NCBI RefSeq assembly: GCF_014645895.1
Contig: NZ_BMMP01000006.1
Location: 275,979-339,978, forward strand
DNA: 64,000 bases
Origin: Streptomyces daqingensis
GTDB lineage: Bacteria; Actinomycetota; Actinomycetes; Streptomycetales; Streptomycetaceae
Direction: 5' to 3'
Positions 48,459 through 56,302 of this stretch are shown in pieces. A program made the position numbers and the translations under genes. The notes under the pieces are model-generated. The model did not search any database and was not told where the DNA came from. It saw only the letters and a program-made list of their open reading frames with translations. How positions within the stretch are numbered: the stretch's first letter is position 1; each line of letters starts with the position of its first letter.

Positions 48459-49391
48459 ATGGCAACCGGCACGCTCCCCTCCCCCGGCACGGAGGGCGGC
48501 TCCGCGGGCACGCCCGGCGCCCGTGCGCGGGGACGGGCGCCGCGCACCACCGTGATGGCGGTTCCCGCACTGCTCTGGTACGCGGCCTTCATGATCGGCC
48601 CGATCGGCGCCATCTTCGTGATCTCGGTGCTGCGCTGGCCGGGGATGCTGGCGCGGGTCGGCTTCGCCGGCTGGGACAACTACCGCGCGGTGCTGAGCGA
48701 CGAACTGTTCTGGTCCGCCGTGCGCAACAGCGCCGTCCAACTCGCCGTCGCCGTACCGGTGATGATCGTCTTCGCGTTCATGCTCGGCTACCACGTCTCC
48801 ACGAAGCCGCGCGGCTACCGGCTGCTGCGCGTCATCATCTTCACACCGGCCCTGATCTCCGCCTCCGCCAAGGCGATGATCTTCTACGGGCTCTTCGCAC
48901 CCCGCGGCATGATCAACTACGTCCTCGGCGCGGTCGGACTCGACAGCCTCACGCATACCTGGCTCGCCGATGCCTCCACCGCGTTCGGCTGCATCGTCGC
49001 CATCGACATCTGGGCGGGCATCGGCTACACCGCGACGCTCTACGCCGCCCGGTTGTCGGCCCTGCCGGAGTCGGTGTACGAGGCCGCCGAGCTGGACGGC
49101 GCCGGCCACTGGCGGCGCATGTGGGGCATCGCCTTCCCCATGGTCAAGGACTACGTCGGGGTGACGGTGATGCTGCAGTTCCTGTGGACGCTCTTCACCT
49201 CGGCGCAGAACGTCCTGCTGCTCACGCAGGGTGGGCCCGGCAACGCGTCGACGAACCTCTCCTTCCTCGTTTACCAGAAGGCGTTCCTTCAGTCCGACCT
49301 CGGCTACAGCCAGGCCGCCGGCGTACTGCTCTTCGTCTTCGGTCTGACCGGCATGCTCGCCATCCGGCGGGTCTTCCGGCAGTCGTACTGA
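48459..49391 (+). CDS. Sugar ABC transporter permease (MalF/UgpA type)
   Basis: A 310-residue permease with six helices. The EAA coupling loop is SVYEAAELDGAGHWRRMWGIAFPM. The N-terminus is a 30-residue Gly/Pro/Ala-rich cytoplasmic stretch. An in-frame ATG lies 12 bases upstream, but GAGGA sits five to six bases before the chosen ATG, which makes it the better start. It begins 15 bases after the binding-protein stop codon, so the genes are co-transcribed. It forms the transport channel with the next gene product. Confidence 0.92.
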   Translation: MATGTLPSPGTEGGSAGTPGARARGRAPRTTVMAVPALLWYAAFMIGPIGAIFVISVLRWPGMLARVGFAGWDNYRAVLSDELFWSAVRNSAVQLAVAVPVMIVFAFMLGYHVSTKPRGYRLLRVIIFTPALISASAKAMIFYGLFAPRGMINYVLGAVGLDSLTHTWLADASTAFGCIVAIDIWAGIGYTATLYAARLSALPESVYEAAELDGAGHWRRMWGIAFPMVKDYVGVTVMLQFLWTLFTSAQNVLLLTQGGPGNASTNLSFLVYQKAFLQSDLGYSQAAGVLLFVFGLTGMLAIRRVFRQSY

Positions 49392-49425
49392 ACCCCCGAC
49401 CACCGACGGCCCGGAGGAGACCGCC

Positions 49426-50298
49426 ATGACCACCGACGCCACAGCCACCGCCGCCCACGGGCGACGCCGCCCTGGCATCCCGCTGGGGCGGATCGCGGCC
49501 CAACTGTGCGCCTGGACGTACGCGTTGATGCTGCTGGCACCGCTGTACTACCTGCTCGTCTCGTCCTTCAAGACCAACGCGCAGATCTTCGACTCGCCGC
49601 TGAGCCCGCCCACCTCGCTCTCCTTCGGCAGGTTCGCCACGGCGATCAGCGACGCACGGCTCGACCTGGCCATCGCCAACTCGCTCATCGTCACGGTGAG
49701 TTCGCTGGTGCTCGTCCTCGTGCTGGCCCTGCCCGCCTCGTACGCGCTCGCCCGCGCGGGAGGCCGGACGGCCAGGGTGATCGAGAGGGCCTTCTCCCTG
49801 GGCTTCCTCATCCCCACCTTCGCCGCGCTGCTGCCCACCTTCCTGCTCGCGGCGGAGCTGGGCCTCTTCCAGACCCGTACGTTCCTTATCCTCTTCCTGC
49901 CCGCGACCTCGCTGCCGCTGGCCGTCGTCCTGCTCACGCAGTTCATGCGCACGGTGCCGCAGGAGGTCGAGGAGGCGGCCCGCATGGACGGCGCGGGCAG
50001 CGTGACGATCCTCGTCCGCGTCTACCTTCCGATGGTGGTGCCGGGCGTCGTCACCGTCGGAATCCTCAGCTTCCTGCAGTACTGGAACGAGTACCTGTAC
50101 TCCCTCGTCCTCATCGGGCCGGACGAGGCGCAGCGCACGATCCAGGTCGCCGTGCCCCTCCTCCGCTCCTCGCTGGAGACCGATTTCGGCGTCCTCGCCG
50201 CTGGTACCGTGGTGACCCTTCTGCCCGTGTACGTCGCCTACGCCTTTCTCCAGCGCCGTATGGAAGGCGCCATGATCGGCAGTGCGGTGAAGATCTGA
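49426..50298 (+). CDS. Sugar ABC transporter permease (MalG/UgpE type)
   Basis: A 290-residue permease with six helices. The EAA loop is QEVEEAARMDGAGSVTILVRVYLPMVVP. ALPASYALARAGGRTARVIERAFSLGFLIPTFAALLPTF is the typical middle region, and LQYWNEYLYSLVLIGPDEAQRTIQVAV the C-terminal part. The ATG follows GGAGGAG, 35 bases after the previous gene. It is the second half of the permease pair and probably depends on a shared ATPase encoded elsewhere. Confidence 0.92.
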   Translation: MTTDATATAAHGRRRPGIPLGRIAAQLCAWTYALMLLAPLYYLLVSSFKTNAQIFDSPLSPPTSLSFGRFATAISDARLDLAIANSLIVTVSSLVLVLVLALPASYALARAGGRTARVIERAFSLGFLIPTFAALLPTFLLAAELGLFQTRTFLILFLPATSLPLAVVLLTQFMRTVPQEVEEAARMDGAGSVTILVRVYLPMVVPGVVTVGILSFLQYWNEYLYSLVLIGPDEAQRTIQVAVPLLRSSLETDFGVLAAGTVVTLLPVYVAYAFLQRRMEGAMIGSAVKI

Positions 50299-50360
50299 AC
50301 GGTGAAGATCCGCGCGGAGAAGAGCTGAACAGGGCACGGAACGGGACACGAGGAGACCGT

Positions 50361-51410
50361 ATGGCCCGGGGGAGGAACTCCGGCAAGGCGACGATCACGG
50401 ATGTGGCGGCGGTCGCCGGTGTCTCCGTCGCCGCCGTGTCGAAGGTCGTCAACGGCAAGGGCGGCATCTCCGAACCCACCCGGCAGCGCGTCCTGGAGGC
50501 CGCGGCCAAGCTCCAGTGGTCGCCGTCGGCCGCCGCTGTGGCGCTGCGGGGCGCGCGGACCCGCACGCTGGGGATGGTCGTCGGACGGACGGCCGACCTC
50601 CTCACCGCGGACCCGCACTTCGCGGTCTTCATCTCCGGTATCGAGAGCCAACTGTCCCCGCTGGGTTACGGGTTGCTGCTGCACATCGTCGGCGAGGAGC
50701 CGGAGGCGGAGCTGCGCGCGTACCGCAGGCTCGCCGAGGAGCGCCGCGTCGACGGGGTGATCCTCACCGAGAGCCGCATCGGCGACACCCGTTTCGACCT
50801 GATGCGCCGCCTGCGGCTGCCGGCCCTCCTGGTGGGGACGCCATGGCAGGACGACCCCATCCCGCAGGTCCAGGCGGCCGGCCAGGACACCGGTCTGCGG
50901 GAGGCCGTCGACCACCTCGTGGAGCTCGGCCACAGGCGCATCGCCTACGTCTCGGGCCCCGAGGACCGGGTGCACACCACGTTCCGGCGGCAGGTCATCG
51001 AATCCCGGCTCGCCGGACACGGGCTGCGGCCCAGCCACGTCGTCGTCGCCGACTTCACCGCGCAGGACGCGGCGGATGCCGTGGGGAACCTCGTCGAACC
51101 GGCCGCCCAGCGCCCCACGGCGATCGTCTTCGGCAACGACACCATGGCGGTCGCCGGTGTCAGCGCTGCCCGGCGGCTCGGCCTGGAGGTGCCGCGCGAC
51201 CTGTCCGTGATCGGCTACGACGACCTGCCGCTCGGGGAGATCGTCCATCCGCGCCTGACGACGGTGAACCAGGACGTCGAGCAGCTGGGCCGGGCCGGCG
51301 CCGCGGCGCTGCTCGCCCTGCTGGGCGAGGCCGGGGTATCCGATGTGGCCCCGCCGCGCCCGCCGAGCCTGGTCGTGCGCGAGTCCACGGGGCCCGCTCC
51401 GCGGGGCTGA
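50361..51410 (+). CDS. LacI-family transcriptional regulator of the sugar locus
   Basis: A 349-residue LacI-type repressor. The N-terminal helix-turn-helix ATITDVAAVAGVSVAAVSKVVNGKGGISEPTRQRVLEAAAKLQWSPSAAA includes the hinge helix. The periplasmic-binding-like core has RIAYVSGPEDRVHTTFRR, AIVFGNDTMAVAGVSAARRLGLEVPRDLSVIGYDDLP and RLTTVNQDVEQLGRAGAAAL. The ATG follows GAGGAG. It is the last gene of the transporter operon, so repressing that promoter would also control the regulator. The two CGTTTAAC-containing elements in the divergent promoter are its probable targets. Its ligand is presumably a sugar taken up or released by this locus. Confidence 0.93.
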   Translation: MARGRNSGKATITDVAAVAGVSVAAVSKVVNGKGGISEPTRQRVLEAAAKLQWSPSAAAVALRGARTRTLGMVVGRTADLLTADPHFAVFISGIESQLSPLGYGLLLHIVGEEPEAELRAYRRLAEERRVDGVILTESRIGDTRFDLMRRLRLPALLVGTPWQDDPIPQVQAAGQDTGLREAVDHLVELGHRRIAYVSGPEDRVHTTFRRQVIESRLAGHGLRPSHVVVADFTAQDAADAVGNLVEPAAQRPTAIVFGNDTMAVAGVSAARRLGLEVPRDLSVIGYDDLPLGEIVHPRLTTVNQDVEQLGRAGAAALLALLGEAGVSDVAPPRPPSLVVRESTGPAPRG

Positions 51411-51431
51411 GCCGTCGGCGGCTCAGCCCCG
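51402..51431. terminator. Bidirectional terminator overlapping the lacI stop codon
   Basis: CGGGGCTGAGCCG pairs with CGGCTCAGCCCCG (13 bp) around a TCGG loop. The TGA of the regulator gene lies inside the left arm. The convergent lipoprotein gene ends five bases away, so both genes use it. Confidence 0.9.
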
Positions 51432-51435
51432 GTGG

Positions 51436-51972
51436 CTACTTCTTCGCCGTCAGCTTCGCCACTGCGCTGTCGTCGTCGATCGAGTCGAAGTCGATGATGA
51501 GCTTGTCGGTCTCGAGCCTGCCCTTCGTCCTGCCGAGCCTGCCATTGCACTCACCGCCCGTACAGCTCGTCGAGGACACGGACGAACCCCGGGCCTGCAT
51601 GGCACCGGACCCGGTGGTGAACACCGTCCGCCAGGAGACCACTCCCTTGTTGATCAGCTCGACGGTGAACTCCTGGACGCCGTACGACGTCTTGGGCCGC
51701 AGCACGTCTCCCGCCTCGACCACGACCTCGCACTCCGCGTCGCGGCAGGCGCCCGTGTCGCTGCCGTCGGCCGCGTCCGGCGAGGGAGCCGCCTTCCCCG
51801 ACCCAGGCGAGTCGTCCTTGCCGCCCGAGGCGCTGCCCGCCCCGTTCGTGGACTTCTCGCCCTCACTGCCGCCGCCGGCCTCTCCGCCGCATCCCGTGAG
51901 CAGGGCGAGAGTCAGCAACGTCGTGCAAAGGAGCGGCCGCTTCGATCTCGCGTACCGGTACCGCACGGTCAT
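51436..51972 (-). CDS. Lipoprotein of unknown function
   Basis: A 178-residue predicted lipoprotein. The signal LLCTTLLTLALLTGCGG has a clear lipobox. A Gly/Ser/Asp/Pro-rich linker of about 45 residues follows, then a small domain with four cysteines (ACRDAEC and SCTGGEC) that could form two disulfides. The domain reads VVVEAGDVLRPKTSYGVQEFTVELINKGVVSWRTVF, like an Ig or beta-sandwich domain in which a core of strands surrounds the disulfides. I do not recognise a family function. The ATG follows ACGGGGA. It shares a terminator with the LacI gene and is followed upstream by the anti-sigma-like gene in the same direction, with a 131-bp gap. Confidence 0.75.
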   Translation of the reverse strand: MTVRYRYARSKRPLLCTTLLTLALLTGCGGEAGGGSEGEKSTNGAGSASGGKDDSPGSGKAAPSPDAADGSDTGACRDAECEVVVEAGDVLRPKTSYGVQEFTVELINKGVVSWRTVFTTGSGAMQARGSSVSSTSCTGGECNGRLGRTKGRLETDKLIIDFDSIDDDSAVAKLTAKK

Positions 51973-52103
51973 CTGTCCCCGTATCTCTGTCTGGCACAGC
52001 GCTGCCCCCCTCCAGGCCGCGCGCCGATAACTCCCGTTCAGCGGCGCACAGTAGCACTGTCGGGGCGTGCTACCGGGGGGTCGCGCACAAAGGTGACACC
52101 ACG

Positions 52104-52610
52104 TCAGGAACCGGTGATCCGCATCTCGAACCAGGTGGTCTTGCCACGGGGCAGCAAGTCGACGCCCCACCTGCCGGAAAGGGTGTCGACGAGGAACAGC
52201 CCCCGCCCGCTGGTGTCGAGGCCGTGTACGGGCAGGAGGCAGGGCAGGCCGCGAGAGGGATCGCGGACCTCGACGCGGATCCAGTCGCGCCGTCTCATCA
52301 TGCGCAGCCCGAAGACGTGCGCCCCGGTGTGGCGTACGGCGTTGCCGACGAGCTCCGACACCAGCAGGACGGCGTCGTCCACGAGGGCGCCGGGAAGGCC
52401 CCAGTGCGACTCGGTCACCGTACGGGTCATCTCGCGTGCGCAGCGCGCGGCCTCGGGGCGGTTCGGCAGCCGCACCTCCGCGATCGTGGGGTCGCCGAAG
52501 AGTTCGAGGACGCTGTTCGCCGAGTCGTCGCTCGCCGGTTCACCCGGGACTTCTGGCACTCGCTCGGTCACGCTCGCCACTTCTCCCTGTCCCGCCATGG
52601 CCACCATCAT
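52104..52610 (-). CDS. HATPase_c-domain anti-sigma-like regulatory protein (RsbW type)
   Basis: A 168-residue protein consisting of a single GHKL ATPase domain after a 45-residue acidic lead. The N-box is LVSELVGNAVRHTG, the G1-like box VEVRDPSRGLP and the G2-like box SGRGLFLVDTLSGRWGV. Streptomycetes encode many such RsbW-like kinases or ATP-binding regulators. Their partners are anti-anti-sigma factors and PP2C phosphatases. No sigma or anti-anti-sigma gene is adjacent. Several starts are possible (52610, 52607, 52604 and 52598); none has a good SD, and a 9-bp inverted repeat spans them, so the start is uncertain. Confidence 0.85.
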   Translation of the reverse strand: MMVAMAGQGEVASVTERVPEVPGEPASDDSANSVLELFGDPTIAEVRLPNRPEAARCAREMTRTVTESHWGLPGALVDDAVLLVSELVGNAVRHTGAHVFGLRMMRRRDWIRVEVRDPSRGLPCLLPVHGLDTSGRGLFLVDTLSGRWGVDLLPRGKTTWFEMRITGS

Positions 52611-52616
52611 GGCGGG
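52591..52616 (-). promoter_or_regulatory. Inverted repeat across the start codons of the anti-sigma-like gene
   Basis: CCCGCCATG and CATGGCGGG are separated by 8 bases. Three in-frame ATG codons lie in this element. As RNA it would hide the starts in a hairpin; as DNA it could bind a dimeric regulator. Confidence 0.4.
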
Positions 52617-52978
52617 AGCTGGGGAGTCGTGGGGCTGTTACCTCAGATCCCGGCGGCGGAACCAACTGCTCCGCTCCGGTCGCCACTTGACGGCCCGCCA
52701 CCCGTCCCCGGACCCGCGAGACCCTGCGACCAGGGACGACGCGCCGCAGGAGCGGACCGCCGGACGGCGCGGCGTACGCCTGCGTCACCGGGGGCGAGTT
52801 CTCGACCATTCCCCCACAAGGTGGGGCGCACGAGGGAGGCGCCGCGCGCACCGTGGCGCCAGTGCGGGAGAGGCGCCCGCGGGAAGCCCTCCGCCCGGCA
52901 CCGGAGGCGTGGCGCTCTCCCGGGCCGGACCGGCCGGCGGCTCCGCCGGACGGACACGACCCCCGAAGCCCGGGGCGG
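52611..52978. other. Gene-free region between the anti-sigma-like gene and enoyl-CoA hydratase gene
   Basis: No gene is seen in 368 bases. CCGGCGG/CCGCCGG (52934-52949) is a small hairpin just after the enoyl-CoA hydratase stop codon and may be its terminator. The remainder should contain the promoter of the anti-sigma-like gene. Confidence 0.4.
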
Positions 52979-53746
52979 TCAGCGGAACTTGGCCTTCCCC
53001 GGACCTTCCTCGACGAAGCTGCGCATGCCCGTCGCCCGGTCCTCGGTGGCGAACAGTCCGGCGAACCAGTTCCGCTCGACCGCCAGCCCCGTGTCGATGT
53101 CGGTCTCCAGGCCCACGTCGACGGACTCCTTCGCGGCACGCAGCGCGATGGCCGGCCCGGCGGCCAGCCGCGACGCCCACTCCTTCGCCCGGTCGTAGAC
53201 CTCCTCGTCCGGCACGACCCGGTCGACGAGCCCCATCTGGAGCGCCTCGGGCGCCTTCACCTGACGCCCCGTGAAGATGAGGTCCTTGGCCTTGGAGGGG
53301 CCCACCAGACGGGAGAGCCGCTGGGTGCCGCCGGCACCGGGGATCAGGCCGAGGAGGATCTCCGGCTGGCCCAGCTTCGCCCCCTCGCCCGCGATGCGGA
53401 TGTCCGCGCAGAGCGCCAGTTCGCAGCCGCCGCCGAGCGCGTAGCCGGTCACGGCGGCCACGACGGGCTTGGGGATGCGGGCGACCGCCGTGAAGGAGTC
53501 CTGCAGCCCCTTGGACCGCGACACCATGGCCGCGTGGTCCATGGCCTGCATCTCCTTGATGTCGGCCCCCGCCGCGAAGACCTTCTCCCCGCCGTAGATC
53601 ACCACGGCCCGGACGTCCTCCCGTACGGACGCCTCTTCCGCGAGCTCACGGAGCCGGTCCTGGGTGGCGACGTCCAGGGCGTTCATCGGGGGACGGTCCA
53701 GGCGGATCGTGCCGACGCCTTCGGCGACTTCGAGATTCACAGTCAT
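52979..53746 (-). CDS. Enoyl-CoA hydratase/isomerase family protein
   Basis: A 255-residue crotonase-superfamily enzyme. Oxyanion-hole and active-site regions are KVFAAGADIKEM and YALGGGCELALCADIRIAGEGAKLGQPEILLGLIPGAGGTQRL. Both catalytic glutamates expected for a hydratase are present (in GGCEL and in GQPE). The reaction is hydration of trans-2-enoyl-CoA in fatty acid or related acyl-CoA breakdown. The ATG start and length are normal. It is monocistronic as far as can be seen; no other beta-oxidation gene adjoins it, and the divergent neighbour is the ArsR/VOC pair. Whether the physiological substrate is a fatty acyl-CoA is an inference. Confidence 0.92.
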   Translation of the reverse strand: MTVNLEVAEGVGTIRLDRPPMNALDVATQDRLRELAEEASVREDVRAVVIYGGEKVFAAGADIKEMQAMDHAAMVSRSKGLQDSFTAVARIPKPVVAAVTGYALGGGCELALCADIRIAGEGAKLGQPEILLGLIPGAGGTQRLSRLVGPSKAKDLIFTGRQVKAPEALQMGLVDRVVPDEEVYDRAKEWASRLAAGPAIALRAAKESVDVGLETDIDTGLAVERNWFAGLFATEDRATGMRSFVEEGPGKAKFR

Positions 53747-53878
53747 GGGGGAAGGTTAACGGCCGTTACCGGCTGGGCCTCCGGTGCCGTTCCTCACAGT
53801 GGGCCGGGGTGGGGGCCGGGGCCGGACGCGAGGCCGGGAGCAGCCGTAGGACCGCCGGCGACCGGTCCGGCCGACCAC

Positions 53879-53908
53879 TTGATAGGAAAGCCGTCACTTT
53901 CCTATGCT
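53879..53908 (+). promoter_or_regulatory. Promoter with 9-bp palindromic operator for the ArsR/VOC pair
   Basis: TTGATA and TATGCT hexamers are separated by 18 bases. Between and over them lies ATAGGAAAG-ccgtca-CTTTCCTAT, a perfect 9+6+9 palindrome (53882-53905). The -10 ends seven bases before the GTG at 53916, so transcription should start at that codon. The palindrome fits binding of the dimeric ArsR-type protein encoded immediately downstream. Confidence 0.7.
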
Positions 53909-53915
53909 GGTGGCC

Positions 53916-54209
53916 GTGGCGGAAGACGTCTTCAAGGCCCTGGCCGACCCCACCCGTCGCCGCATCCTCGACGAACTGGTGGAACGGGACGGCCAGACCC
54001 TGTTCGAGATCTGCGCGCGGCTGGTGTCCAAGCACGGCATCGGGCTGTCCCGGCAGGCGATCGGCCAGCACGTGGCCGTGCTGGAGTCGGCGGGCCTGGT
54101 CCGTTCGCGGCGCCAGGGCCGCTACAAGTTCCACGACATCGACACCGAACCCCTTGAGCACATCGCGGCACGGTGGCTCAGACCCGACGCACCGGAAGGC
54201 ACACCATGA
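53916..54209 (+). CDS. ArsR-type winged-helix repressor
   Basis: A 97-residue regulator. AEDVFKALADPTRRRILDELVERDGQTLFEICARL and GLSRQAIGQHVAVLESAGLVRSRRQGRYKFHDIDTEPLEHI form the winged helix typical of the ArsR/SmtB superfamily. No metal-binding CXC or His-rich pair is visible, so it probably senses something other than a metal. Three in-frame starts exist (ATG 53904, GTG 53910, GTG 53916). I chose the last because the promoter predicts a leaderless transcript beginning there and the family usually starts two to four residues before the FKALADPTRR helix. Its stop overlaps the VOC gene by four bases (ATGA). It probably represses its own operon. Confidence 0.87.
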   Translation: MAEDVFKALADPTRRRILDELVERDGQTLFEICARLVSKHGIGLSRQAIGQHVAVLESAGLVRSRRQGRYKFHDIDTEPLEHIAARWLRPDAPEGTP

Positions 54210-54592
54210 GAATCCACCTGTCGAGCGTCTTCGTCGACGACCAGGAGAAGGCCCTGCGCTTCTACACGGACGTGCTGGGCTTCGTGAAGAAGAACGACAT
54301 CCCCCTGGGCGAGTTCCGCTGGCTGACGGTGGTCTCCCCCGAGGACACCGACGGCACCGAACTGGTGCTGGAGCCCGACGCCCACCCCGCGGTGAAGCCG
54401 TACACGTCGGCGCTGGCGGAGGACGGCATCCCGGCCGCGTCCTTCGCGGTGGACGACGTGCGCGCGGAGTACGACCGGCTCCGCGAGGCCGGGGTGCGCT
54501 TCACGCAGGAGCCGCTGGAGATGGGGCCGGTCACCACGGCGGTCCTGGACGACACCTGCGGCAACCTGATCCAGCTGGCGCACAGCGCGTAG
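54206..54592 (+). CDS. VOC-family protein (glyoxalase/bleomycin resistance-like)
   Basis: A 128-residue vicinal-oxygen-chelate fold protein. The first beta-alpha-beta-beta-beta module has HLSSVFVDDQEKALRFYTDVLGFVKKNDI and the second FAVDDVRAEYDRLREAGVRFTQEPLEMGPVTTAVLDDTCGNLIQLAH. Metal-ligand candidates are His4 and the glutamates near TELVLEP. The typical function is small-molecule binding, isomerisation or resistance, and cannot be assigned. Its ATG overlaps the ArsR-type stop codon by four bases, so translation is coupled and expression follows the operator upstream. ArsR-type/VOC pairs are common in actinomycetes, mostly uncharacterised. Confidence 0.9.
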   Translation: MRIHLSSVFVDDQEKALRFYTDVLGFVKKNDIPLGEFRWLTVVSPEDTDGTELVLEPDAHPAVKPYTSALAEDGIPAASFAVDDVRAEYDRLREAGVRFTQEPLEMGPVTTAVLDDTCGNLIQLAHSA

Positions 54593-54612
54593 ACGCTGCG
54601 CCGCCGGCAGCA

Positions 54613-54657
54613 GAGGCGCCCGCGGTCTCCACGGAGCGTGGAGAGCGCGGGCGCCTC
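54613..54657. terminator. Bidirectional terminator
   Basis: GAGGCGCCCGCG pairs with CGCGGGCGCCTC. After a G-G mismatch, TCTCCACG pairs with CGTGGAGA around a GAG loop (20 bp total). It lies between the VOC gene and the convergent L,D-transpeptidase gene. Confidence 0.9.
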
Positions 54658-54712
54658 GCCTGTCATGGACGCCGGTCCCGGGCGGCGGTCTGCGTGCCGC
54701 CGGCCCTGTCCG

Positions 54713-56002
54713 TCAGTCCTGCTCGGCCTTCCACTCGTCCCAGTCCATGTTCCAGCCGTTGAGTCCGTTGTCGGGCTGGATGGTCTTGTCCTTGGAGTTC
54801 TTGATCTCCACGACGTCGCCGACGATCGACTCGTTGAAGAACCAGGCGCCGGGCGTCCCCTTGTCGCCCCCGCCCTTCTTGTCGAACAGTCCGACGCAGC
54901 CGTGGCTGCCGTTCGTCGCGCCGAACGCGGACTGCGGGAGCCAGTAGTTGCCGTGGATGAAGGTGCCGGAGGTGGACAGGCGCATCGCGTGCGGCACGTC
55001 CTTGATGTCGTATCCGCCGTCGTCCTCGTTGCGGCCGAAGCCGACGGTGCGGCCGTCCATCCGCGTCACCTTGTGGCGTTCGCTGATCACCATGCGGCCG
55101 TTGTAGGTGGGGTGCTCCGGGCTGCCGGAGGTGATGTCCACCTTCTTGATCTCTTCGCCGTCCCGCGTGACGGTCATCTGCTTCTTCTTCGCGTCGACGA
55201 CGCTGACCTGACTGCGCCCGATCTCGAAGTTCACGGACTTGTCCTGCTCGCCGTAGACGCCCTCGAAGCCCTCGACGCCGTCCAGATTGAGGTCGAGTTC
55301 GACCTTGGTGCCGGACTTCCAGTACTCCTCCGGGCGGAAGTCGAGCCGGCTGTCGCCGAACCAGTGGCCCTCGACTTCGACCTTCGGGTCGGCGGTCACG
55401 GATATCGCCTTCTCGACAGCCGCACGATTCTTGATCGCGTGATTGAAGTTGATCGAGACGGGCATCCCCACACCCACCTTGTCGCCGTCCTCAGGCGTGA
55501 AGCGGCCTACGAAGGTGCTGCCGGGCTTGAGCGTGGTGAAGGCCGCGCGCTCCGTCTTCTCGCGCCCCTCGGAGTCCTCGGCCAGCGCCTCCACGGAGTA
55601 CTTGGTGCCCGTGGCCAGATGCGTCTCCGGCTGCCAGGCGGTACCCCGCTTCGCGATGCTGCCCTTTATCCGGTTGCCCTCGGAGTCCTCGACCCGGACC
55701 TTCACGAGCTTGCCCTTGGACGCCTGGACCTTCAGCGCGCCGTCCGTGTCGACGCCGTCCGCCCCGTCCTTGGGGGATATGTCGAGGACCGCCTGTGAAG
55801 GCTTGTCCTTCTCCTTGCCCTTGCCCTCGTCGCCCGCGGCGCCGCCCGCACCCCCGCAGGTGGTGAGCGTCAGCAGCAGCACCACGGCGAGTGCCACCAG
55901 TCCCACTGCCGACCCGCCTATGAGCTGGGCCCTGCTGTCCCCCCGTATCGCCTCAGGGTTCAGCTTCTCCTTGACGTCCTTGGCGACGGCCTTCAGATCC
56001 AC
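54713..56002 (-). CDS. L,D-transpeptidase with Ig-like domains (YkuD type), first copy
   Basis: A 429-residue envelope enzyme that makes 3-3 cross-links in peptidoglycan or attaches proteins to it. An N-terminal hydrophobic segment (LIGGSAVGLVALAVVLLLTLTTC) ends in a cysteine-containing lipobox-like motif, so it may be a lipoprotein. Ig-like regions (about residues 75-260) precede the YkuD catalytic domain. The active site is SHGCVGLFD with Cys369 and His367; HGNYW lies before it. This architecture matches actinobacterial LDTs. The start is GTG with GGAG upstream. It is downstream of its paralogue with a 300-bp gap, so each probably has its own promoter. Confidence 0.9.
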   Translation of the reverse strand: MDLKAVAKDVKEKLNPEAIRGDSRAQLIGGSAVGLVALAVVLLLTLTTCGGAGGAAGDEGKGKEKDKPSQAVLDISPKDGADGVDTDGALKVQASKGKLVKVRVEDSEGNRIKGSIAKRGTAWQPETHLATGTKYSVEALAEDSEGREKTERAAFTTLKPGSTFVGRFTPEDGDKVGVGMPVSINFNHAIKNRAAVEKAISVTADPKVEVEGHWFGDSRLDFRPEEYWKSGTKVELDLNLDGVEGFEGVYGEQDKSVNFEIGRSQVSVVDAKKKQMTVTRDGEEIKKVDITSGSPEHPTYNGRMVISERHKVTRMDGRTVGFGRNEDDGGYDIKDVPHAMRLSTSGTFIHGNYWLPQSAFGATNGSHGCVGLFDKKGGGDKGTPGAWFFNESIVGDVVEIKNSKDKTIQPDNGLNGWNMDWDEWKAEQD

Positions 56003-56302
56003 AGCGGGCTACTCCCCTCGCACGGCTGCTCGCGCACTCAGCGCGCACCCCCCGACGCGATATATACAACTCTCCGGCGCTAGATAATCACACCGTGCTG
56101 GCGAGCGGGATCCCCGCGAGTGTCACTGTTCCGTCGCGATTTCCCGGGCTCCGGCGGACCTCACACGTGGTTTGCACGCGACCTCGGACATGACCTCATA
56201 TATGCCTTCCGGCACGGCGTCCGCCGTCACCACGGGCGCCCCGCCGCACCAGTCGGCGTTGCCTTTCCACCGGTCGGTACGAGGGCCGGAACGCGTCCCC
56301 GG
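56003..56302. promoter_or_regulatory. Promoter region between the two L,D-transpeptidase genes
   Basis: No gene is seen. An AT-rich patch at 56058-56090 reads TATATATC and TTATCTAG on the minus strand, about 60 bases upstream of the first-copy start, and stands out from the G/C-rich surroundings as the likely promoter. No strong terminator follows the upstream gene. Confidence 0.4.
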
